Shown one piece after another: positions 58,513-64,000 of a stretch of 64,000 bases of DNA. The translations under genes were made by a program, and so were the position numbers. The notes beneath the pieces are model-generated. The model worked only from the letters and a program-made list of their open reading frames with translations. It searched no databases and was not told the DNA's origin. Source of the stretch: Prochloron sp965198675 (GTDB lineage Bacteria > Cyanobacteriota > Cyanobacteriia > Cyanobacteriales > Prochloraceae); NCBI GenBank assembly GCA_965198675.1, contig OZ240666.1, forward strand, positions 806,001-870,000, given 5' to 3'. The number at the start of each line of letters is the position of its first letter. The first letter of the stretch is position 1.

Positions 58513-58824
58513 ATGAAGTCAGTCGCAACGCAGCCATATATTTCGGAAAATCAAGACATTATCCCCATAACTACCGCAGACGCTCAGACTAAATTGACCG
58601 AAATAGTTGAAAGGGTAGAGGGGAAGGATGAGCGCGTTATTTTAATTCAAGATGGAAAGGAGATGGCGGCGATTATTTCAATAGAGGCATTTTTGTTTTT
58701 AGAAAAGATGGTTCACAAGGTGGAGGATGAGATGGATAGAAGAGCTATTCGTGAGGCGAGAAATCCAAGAGCAAGAGCAGAAAATATTACCCTTGAAAAA
58801 CTGAAGCAAGAATTGAGTTTATAG
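58513..58824 (+). CDS. Phd/YefM-type antitoxin
   Basis: 103 residues. The Phd/YefM core reads IPITTADAQTKLTEIVERVE, then ERVILIQDGKEMAAIISIEA and FLFLEKMV; the C-terminal helix would wrap the toxin. Usually binds its own promoter, here the strong box at 58446. The toxin gene starts 9 bp after its stop. Confidence 0.88.
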   Translation: MKSVATQPYISENQDIIPITTADAQTKLTEIVERVEGKDERVILIQDGKEMAAIISIEAFLFLEKMVHKVEDEMDRRAIREARNPRARAENITLEKLKQELSL

Positions 58825-58833
58825 GGAAATCAG

Positions 58834-59094
58834 GTGACTTACATTGTAGAAATTGCACCTGCTGCAAAACGACAGATTAAAAAGCTAACTCCACCTATCC
58901 AAGCACAAATCATTCAAAAGTTGGAGGAACTGAGATTGGATCCTCGTTCTCCCGGTGTAAAGAAAATGATTGGAGAAGATAACACTTATCGTGTTAGGAT
59001 TGGGACGTATCGTATTGTCTATGAAATTTACGAAAGCAGTCTTCTGGTAATTGTGGTTCAGGTTGGACACCGTCGGGAAGTTTATCGAAGATAA
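58834..59094 (+). CDS. RelE/ParE-family toxin
   Basis: 86 residues from a GTG start (gtgacttacattgtag) just after an aggtg box. RelE/ParE fold: YIVEIAPAAKRQIKKLTPPI, KLEELRLDPRSPGVKKM, YRVRIGTYRIVYEI and VVQVGHRREVYRR. The C-terminal R-H-R-x-x-VY region matches ribosome-dependent mRNA interferases. Both genes of the pair look intact. Confidence 0.9.
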   Translation: MTYIVEIAPAAKRQIKKLTPPIQAQIIQKLEELRLDPRSPGVKKMIGEDNTYRVRIGTYRIVYEIYESSLLVIVVQVGHRREVYRR

Positions 59095-59144
59095 TAATAA
59101 TAGTTCGCAGTGGAATGAAACAGCTAAAATGGTGTTATAGGATG

Positions 59145-59206
59145 TGGTAACTGGTAACTGGTAAAACAGTTACCTTGTACCATGACAGTGACCAGTTACT
59201 AGTTAC
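59145..59206. repeat. Short tandem GGTAACTG/CCAGTTAC repeats
   Basis: Heptamer-type repeats flanking the left side of dispersed repeat copy B, as at the copy A locus. Confidence 0.8.
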
Positions 59207-59322
59207 CAGTTACCTTCCACCAATAAGTGGCTTGCCACCAAATAAGTGGTGGGGGCCTCAAACCCAAGGTTGAGCTGCTACCATGGTACGTGATTACTGA
59301 TCACTGGTAACTGAAAGGTGAC
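59207..59322. repeat. 116-bp dispersed repeat, copy B
   Basis: cagttaccttccacc ... aactgaaaggtgac, two mismatches from copy A at 28568-28683. Here it sits between relE and the TgpA-like gene and is uninterrupted. Confidence 0.88.
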
Positions 59323-59412
59323 TGGTAACTGTTATAGATAGGTGGATAATAGGATTTGGTGGGCAATGCCCACCCTACTCTGTGTCCTCTGCGCCTCTGC
59401 GGTTACATCAAA

Positions 59413-61707
59413 TCAAGGAGTTTTGTTACCCAGTTGAATATTGCTCAAACTGCGCTTCAAAGCCTTAAATTGCTGTTGTAAAGAGGACACATTAGCCATT
59501 TGCTCTCCATAACGCCAGCCTACGTAAGCCTGAGAAATGGCTGCAATAATGTCCGCTGTAGCTTCTGGATGACTTTCCCGGGAAATCCTAACATATTCTA
59601 GAGGAGTTTGGGCTGGATGTTTTTCATAACCTTTAGCTTTGAGTAACCCGAGCATTTGCAGATAAAGCCTTTCCATGGGGGGTAACTTTGCCAGACGACG
59701 GCGATCGCCCCAATTTTTGAGTTGACTCCACCCTAACCAAACAACAAAAACAGCGGAAATGGCGAAAATTAAACCGGTAAACACACCGATAATACTGCTA
59801 GAAAAAAACCGCCACAACCAAGAGAGAGTTACCAATATACCTCCAATTATCTCATGGAAGAGATTACTCAGAAAACCAGTAACTGGGGAAGGTAACCAAC
59901 CGGCAACCCAGTGCCACAATTGACGCAAAACGCTAAAAGTTTGTTCTTCTTCAAAGGAAGGAGGAATGAGATCATGTCCGGGAATGGGATCGAAAGCATA
60001 CCAACCAGATCCAGGAATAAATACCTCCGTCACCGCATAAGCATCGGTATTGTGAACGATATAATAGCCCGTAAAGGGATTAAACTGACTAGAACCAAAC
60101 CCCGTAGCTAGTCGCGCGGGAATACCTAAGGAACGGAGCATTACGGTTAAGACAGTGGAGAAATGGTCGGGATAACCTCCTTGGTAGTCAAAGAGGAAAG
60201 CTGAAACTAAATCCTCATCTTCTGCGAAAAAGGGCAGTTGTGGTTCGATGCTGTAATTTTGCTTGATAGCTTGAGCTAAGTATAAAGCTTGTTCATAAGG
60301 GGAAGTAATGGGTTGAGGTGATTTAGATAGCAATTGTTCTGCTTTTTGCTTTATCTTTTCTTTAATTTCTGGAGGAATTTGTAAATATTGCTCTTTAATA
60401 CTTTCCGGGTATTCAGTTGGTGCTTCTTGGAGCATACCCCTAGTACGATAAGGTACTTGGGAAATAATGGTATAAGTTAATCCCTCTACTAAACCCAGGG
60501 GGGAGCGTAAATTACCTAAGGGATCTATACCTATCTCTTTGGTAGGAAAGAAGAGAAATTGAGGATCTGGGAGAGAGGGAATAATATTGGGCAAACTAGC
60601 AACTGCGGTGTAACTTTGGATAATCTTTTTAGTCTGCTTCCTCCCTACACTAGAGGGGATGGCAAAACGATAGGAATACCTGGGACGCTGGATAGTTTGG
60701 ATATCTTCATCGCCGGAAATTTCCCAACCCTGTCCTGTATAATGGTCGAAGGTCAGAACCCGCCAGTAGCCGGGAGCTTGAGAGCGCACCCGCATCACTA
60801 ATTTCTTTTCCAGTCGTCCCCGCAGGTTTTGGTTAATCTTACTGCTGAACCCGTAGTAAAAATTCTCATCCAGGGTTCCCGCACCTTCTGTGGGACTGTC
60901 ACCGATATTACCACCTTCATCCCCTTCACCGTCATTATAACCAGGGTTGACAATACCTCGATATTCCGGACTGAAAGTCTTCTCCTCTAGTTGCTGAGGG
61001 CTACTGACAGGAAATGATTGCAACTGATACCCGGGAAAGCGAGGGAAGATAGCGAAGATGAATAGTCCCAGGGCGAGAATAATCAGGAATAGTACACCGA
61101 GACGGGAGGGTGACAGGGGGGAGTAACGGGAGAGTTTTGGAGGGGATTTGTGACGGGGCCGTAATAGTTTCTCCCAAGGTGCCAAACCCAGACGAGAACG
61201 ATAATCTAGCACTAAAACCGGAAGGGCAAGAACTAAAAATATCAATAGAGCTGGAGCAAATGTTAAAGTTTGGGAGACTGTACCCGCTACCCCGATGAGA
61301 ATAATGCCGATAGCCATGGAATAGCCTAAATCTTTCCGCCGGGGGAGGTCAAAACTGTGGAGCACTTGCAGTTGAATCAATAACTCCGCCAAGACAATGC
61401 GGGTATCGTTCAAATTAGCAAATAAATTGCCGAAGAATACCACCATCATGGCTACCATCCCAATGGCGATGAGAAATTTGACGGTGATATTTTTGTTTTT
61501 CCGGCTATACCAACTCCAAGTGGCTCCCACAATACTCAGAGGTATTGCCCAAAGGCTACTCAGGGTCTGGGCTGCAATGTCTGTGGCGATAATGCCCACT
61601 ATCACTAGTCCTTGCACTAGCACCCGCAGCAGAATGGATTCTTCCGTTTGCATTTTAGGTCTTGGAGCAGTAGGATAGGGTAAAGGTTCCAGTTGCTTGA
61701 TTGCCAT
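59413..61707 (-). CDS. TgpA-like transglutaminase-fold membrane protein lacking catalytic residues
   Basis: 764 residues. N-terminal half has six or so membrane helices (VLVQGLVIVGIIATDIAAQT, AMGIILIGVAGTVSQTLTFA, LGVLFLIILALGLFIFAIFP), then a periplasmic transglutaminase-like domain and a last membrane helix (FFSSSIIGVFTGLIFAISAV) with a cytoplasmic tail (DUF4129-like). In active relatives a Cys sits in GYCxHF; here the text is YQGGYPDHFSTVLTVMLRS. The catalytic His position reads NTDAYAVTEVF instead of HAW. The fold (SLGIPARLATGFG, GWYAFDPIPG) is kept. Likely a structural or binding role. Confidence 0.87.
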   Translation of the reverse strand: MAIKQLEPLPYPTAPRPKMQTEESILLRVLVQGLVIVGIIATDIAAQTLSSLWAIPLSIVGATWSWYSRKNKNITVKFLIAIGMVAMMVVFFGNLFANLNDTRIVLAELLIQLQVLHSFDLPRRKDLGYSMAIGIILIGVAGTVSQTLTFAPALLIFLVLALPVLVLDYRSRLGLAPWEKLLRPRHKSPPKLSRYSPLSPSRLGVLFLIILALGLFIFAIFPRFPGYQLQSFPVSSPQQLEEKTFSPEYRGIVNPGYNDGEGDEGGNIGDSPTEGAGTLDENFYYGFSSKINQNLRGRLEKKLVMRVRSQAPGYWRVLTFDHYTGQGWEISGDEDIQTIQRPRYSYRFAIPSSVGRKQTKKIIQSYTAVASLPNIIPSLPDPQFLFFPTKEIGIDPLGNLRSPLGLVEGLTYTIISQVPYRTRGMLQEAPTEYPESIKEQYLQIPPEIKEKIKQKAEQLLSKSPQPITSPYEQALYLAQAIKQNYSIEPQLPFFAEDEDLVSAFLFDYQGGYPDHFSTVLTVMLRSLGIPARLATGFGSSQFNPFTGYYIVHNTDAYAVTEVFIPGSGWYAFDPIPGHDLIPPSFEEEQTFSVLRQLWHWVAGWLPSPVTGFLSNLFHEIIGGILVTLSWLWRFFSSSIIGVFTGLIFAISAVFVVWLGWSQLKNWGDRRRLAKLPPMERLYLQMLGLLKAKGYEKHPAQTPLEYVRISRESHPEATADIIAAISQAYVGWRYGEQMANVSSLQQQFKALKRSLSNIQLGNKTP

Positions 61708-61983
61708 GGTTGGGAGGGTTTCTTCTCGGCTTAGAGAGCATTATAGCTAATCTCAATAATCTATGCTTTAGAGGAAACTGTCTTAACAAAAGCTGTGATG
61801 CTTGCTGAAAAGGGAATATAGCTTCTTGTTTAATTTTGCTTGCTTGACAAAGAAAGCAAACTATGTATTGGCAAAAATTGTACAATGTTGTTGGCGATCG
61901 CTACTAGGAATGGGCATTTGAGGTTCATATACATATAAAGACGCTATCGCTCCATATTTACGAAATTTTTGGGAAAATGGGGG
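61708..61983. other. Intergenic region before the methyltransferase
   Basis: No gene. tttgcttgcttgacaaag with a complementary aaagcaaa nearby, and one HIP1 site. A divergent promoter for the TgpA-like gene is expected here. Confidence 0.4.
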
Positions 61984-62012
61984 TTGACATTAAAAAATTT
62001 GTTGTATATGAT
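61984..62012 (+). promoter_or_regulatory. Sigma-70-type promoter of the methyltransferase gene
   Basis: TTGACA, a 17-bp spacer and TATGAT. It overlaps the first codons of the longer open frame starting at 61977 and therefore argues for the ATG at 62052 as the true start. Confidence 0.7.
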
Positions 62013-62051
62013 AGAGTGAACCTGGTTCTTAAGTTACAATGGAATGATGTA

Positions 62052-62639
62052 ATGTCATTTAAAATTTCTCCTCAAGAATTTTACAACGATTTCGCGCCCA
62101 ACTATGACTCTAGATTTCATGGATCCCAAGGTAATGCTCAGCATGTAAATGAAGCTGCTGCAATCTTTCACAAATATCATCGTAATAATCATGGCCACAT
62201 TCTAGATATAGGTTGTGGAACCGGATTGTTAAAAGACTTACTTCAAGGAGAATTTGAATACACAGGTATTGATGTTTATGAAAATATGCTTCATTATGCC
62301 TCTGAGCGGGGCTACAAAGTTATACATCAATCAGTTGTGGATGCTCTTCCTGAAATCCCAGATGCCTCCTATGACTTTGTTTTTGCCTTAAGCTCTTTGC
62401 TCTTTGTTGAAGATATTCACCCCATCTTGACCCATATCAGTAGAATAGCTCGTCAGTCGATTTTATTAAGTCTTGATGAGGTCACACAAGAGTATAGGAA
62501 CAATTTTACGGTGGCAGTTTTCGATCACTCCAAGGTTCACATCTCAGGAGCCAAGGAAGATTACTTTATCAGAGGTTGGACCTCCTGTACTACAGGGATT
62601 ACTGTAAACACGAGAATGATTTATGTGCCGAAAATATAA
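62052..62639 (+). CDS. Class I SAM-dependent methyltransferase
   Basis: 195 residues from the ATG at 62052 (MSFKISPQEFYNDFAPNYDS). SAM-binding motif ILDIGCGTGLLKDLL, then YTGIDVYENMLHYASERGYK, and SYDFVFALSSLLFVEDI (post-I motifs). Substrate unknown. The C terminus (GITVNTRMIYVPK) looks complete. The promoter at 61984 supports this start. Confidence 0.88.
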   Translation: MSFKISPQEFYNDFAPNYDSRFHGSQGNAQHVNEAAAIFHKYHRNNHGHILDIGCGTGLLKDLLQGEFEYTGIDVYENMLHYASERGYKVIHQSVVDALPEIPDASYDFVFALSSLLFVEDIHPILTHISRIARQSILLSLDEVTQEYRNNFTVAVFDHSKVHISGAKEDYFIRGWTSCTTGITVNTRMIYVPKI

Positions 62640-62893
62640 TCACAATCCTAACGACAAAGTTTTATGATAGCCAAGGTGGAGCTAAAATAAGGTAAGGGGG
62701 AGATAGGCTAAAAAAAGCGATCGGAAATATTATTACAGAGCGATAGCTCAAAATTTAGGTAAAGAAGCTCACAGAGACACAGAGGCGCAGAGATATGACT
62801 GATCTAGTGGCGGCTGTACCGCTTGTTCGTCAATCCTCTGCGCGCTAAGATATAGGGAGATAGGTTAATTTGATAGAGAGAAAGGGTTTTTAA
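62640..62893. other. Spacer before def
   Basis: Contains a ctcacagagacacagaggcgc repeat also seen near 39740. No gene supported. Confidence 0.4.
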
Positions 62894-63457
62894 ATGAGTT
62901 CAGCAGTTGCAGTAGAAAAGGAAAAATTAGAGAAACCACCTTTGCAAATCCATTATTTGGGCGATCGCGTTCTCCGTCAGAATGCGAAGCGCATCCCACG
63001 AGTGGATAATAACACCCGCAAGCTGGTAACAGAGATGCTGCAAACCATGTACAGTGCTAATGGTATCGGTTTAGCAGCTCCTCAAGTGGCGGTGAATAAA
63101 CAATTGATTGTGGTAGACTGTGAACCGGATAACCCGGCTAATCCTCCTCTGGTATTGATTAATCCTCAAATAAAAGGCTACAGTAGGGACTTGTGCAGTA
63201 TGGAAGAGGGCTGTCTGAGTATTCCGGGGGTCTATATGGGGGTAACCCGTCCCCGAGCAGTTGAAGTGACTTTTAAGGACGAATCAGGTCGTCCGAAGAA
63301 ATTAAAAGCAGTAGGGCTTTTATCTCGGGTCATTCAACATGAAATGGATCACCTCAATGGGGTGATGTTTGTAGATCGGATTGAAAATAGTTTGATTCTC
63401 ACTGAAGAACTGCAAAAGCAGGGCTTTTCAGTGAGTGCAGTGAAATCTATTAGTTAA
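62894..63457 (+). CDS. def: Peptide deformylase
   Basis: Removes the formyl group from nascent proteins. 187 residues with all three motifs: GIGLAAPQVAV (motif 1), EEGCLSIPGV (metal Cys) and VIQHEMDHLNGVMF (HExxH). The N-terminal extension (MSSAVAVEKEKLEKPPLQIH) is usual in cyanobacteria. Confidence 0.96.
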   Translation: MSSAVAVEKEKLEKPPLQIHYLGDRVLRQNAKRIPRVDNNTRKLVTEMLQTMYSANGIGLAAPQVAVNKQLIVVDCEPDNPANPPLVLINPQIKGYSRDLCSMEEGCLSIPGVYMGVTRPRAVEVTFKDESGRPKKLKAVGLLSRVIQHEMDHLNGVMFVDRIENSLILTEELQKQGFSVSAVKSIS

Positions 63458-63469
63458 GGAGAAGTAGAG

Positions 63470-63667
63470 TTGTTAACCCCAAAAAGTGGAATCTTGTTGT
63501 TACTTTCTTGCATTGCGGCGATCGCTGCTGTTGGTTCTGTGTTTGAACTTTCCTCCGGCAACCCGGAATTAGGTAACCTGACTACAGGGATAATCTTAGC
63601 TGCTACCATTCCCCTGGCTGGTTTATGCTTCTGGGGGGCTGTTGTGGATGCGAGAGCTCAGAAATAA
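63470..63667 (+). CDS. Small membrane protein
   Basis: 65 residues from a TTG start preceded by a strong ribosome binding site (aaggagaag), 12 bp after def. Two membrane helices: GILLLLSCIAAIAAVGSVFE and TTGIILAATIPLAGLCFWGA. Likely cotranscribed with def; function unknown. Confidence 0.7.
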   Translation: MLTPKSGILLLLSCIAAIAAVGSVFELSSGNPELGNLTTGIILAATIPLAGLCFWGAVVDARAQK

Positions 63668-63731
63668 TATACCCTCTCTGCGCTGGAGCGAGTCTTTCGA
63701 GCGGCTACTCTGCGACTCTGCGTGAAACCTC

Positions 63732-64000
63732 CTAATTACTAATTTTACCCAACGAGATCGCCCCTAAAAGAACAATCCCAAATACCAATCGATACCAGAC
63801 AAACACCCAAGTACTCTGCTTTTGCAGGTAGCGAATTAACCAAGCGATGGTTAAATAAGACCAAAATGCGGAAGAAACTGTCCCTACTAGCAAAATCAAC
63901 AGTTCATCAGTCTGAACTCCGGTTTTAACAACCCCCACCAACTCTACCAACCCAGCTAGGGTAATAGCGGGAATGCCCAATAAAAAGGAGAAACGGGCAG
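63732..64000 (-). CDS. uppP: Undecaprenyl-diphosphatase UppP (partial)
   Basis: The C-terminal part of the gene; the start lies outside the window. ARFSFLLGIPAITLAGLVEL at the window edge continues the conserved UppP/BacA motif, followed by LIRYLQKQSTWVFVWYRLVF and a final membrane helix (GIVLLGAIS). Membrane enzyme that recycles undecaprenyl phosphate for peptidoglycan synthesis. Confidence 0.88.
   Translation of the reverse strand, partial: ARFSFLLGIPAITLAGLVELVGVVKTGVQTDELLILLVGTVSSAFWSYLTIAWLIRYLQKQSTWVFVWYRLVFGIVLLGAISLGKISN

Noticed and set aside
61977..62051. N-terminal 25 residues of the longer methyltransferase frame
   Set aside because: They overlap a TTGACA-17-TATGAT promoter, so transcription most likely starts after the ATG at 61977.
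1..64000. tRNA, rRNA, tmRNA or other standard RNA genes
   Set aside because: I looked for T-loop-like GTTCRA text with flanking stems and for rRNA-like tracts and found none convincing; a covariance search would be needed to exclude them.

Overview
The window looks like a chromosomal segment of a cyanobacterium. It carries a ferredoxin-thioredoxin reductase catalytic subunit, an F420-hydrogenase-like 8-vinyl reductase, hemJ, DUF4278, DUF3531, DUF4912 and Npun_F0494-type genes. The HIP1 octamer GCGATCGC is scattered throughout, and short tandem repeats of the (T)GGTAAC/TGGTCAC kind fill many spacers. These repeats and the heavy transposon load resemble large-genome filamentous strains, but the species cannot be named from sequence alone.

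Layout. 1-1033: gene debris. 1158-4795 (minus): a lipopolysaccharide-export set (lptF/G-like, lptB, lptA) with a repeat-filled insert between lptA and lptB, then DUF309 and ftrC. 4983-7439 (plus): comF, a TerB/Mo-nitrogenase-C protein and obgE. 7414-10447 (minus): KH-domain gene, rpsP and ffh, split by a dead TnpB element. 10607-14332: a Uma2 gene and an IS200/IS605 element whose tnpB carries an intact 902-bp IS5-type element. 14506-17098: a decayed VWA/PP2C/kinase/zinc-ribbon cluster resembling the TerY-P triad. 17159-22130: dnaB, DUF4912, DUF3531, DUF2993 and a lysozyme-like gene. 22206-24116: a HicA-like gene, a second dead TnpB element and two DUF4278 genes. 24251-30399: acnB, a PIN toxin-antitoxin pair with a broken toxin, a PD-(D/E)XK-like gene, an IS5-type remnant, a truncated Uma2 gene and small genes. 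30442-37437: hemJ, a DUF697 GTPase, two coiled-coil paralogues (one with four 84-bp repeats), bciB, an SRPBCC gene, a dead mazEF pair and a 2Fe-2S ferredoxin. 37576-42865: cobQ, an IS graveyard, Npun_F0494, a PrxQ-like peroxiredoxin and a NodU-type carbamoyltransferase. 42921-44957: an XRE/ImmA plus PIN pair between 53-bp direct repeats. 45013-51418: an IS630-type remnant, a secreted small protein, a DrrAB-like ABC exporter, an alkyl-sulfatase-like hydrolase and a CDF transporter. 51577-57983: a patatin gene split by two head-to-tail group II introns of exactly 2629 bp. 58176-64000: a phd/relE pair with a duplicated promoter region, a TgpA-like protein lacking catalytic residues, a methyltransferase, def, a small membrane protein and partial uppP.

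The housekeeping genes look intact. The accessory layer is largely decaying: at least five toxin-antitoxin-like loci were found, two clearly broken and one doubtful, along with several nested insertions and many palindromic repeats, some lying inside reading frames. The most striking structures are the tandem introns, whose exact removal restores the patatin frame, the toxin-antitoxin-like pair between direct repeats, and two TnpB elements with identical right ends but an internal noncoding cassette in opposite orientations.
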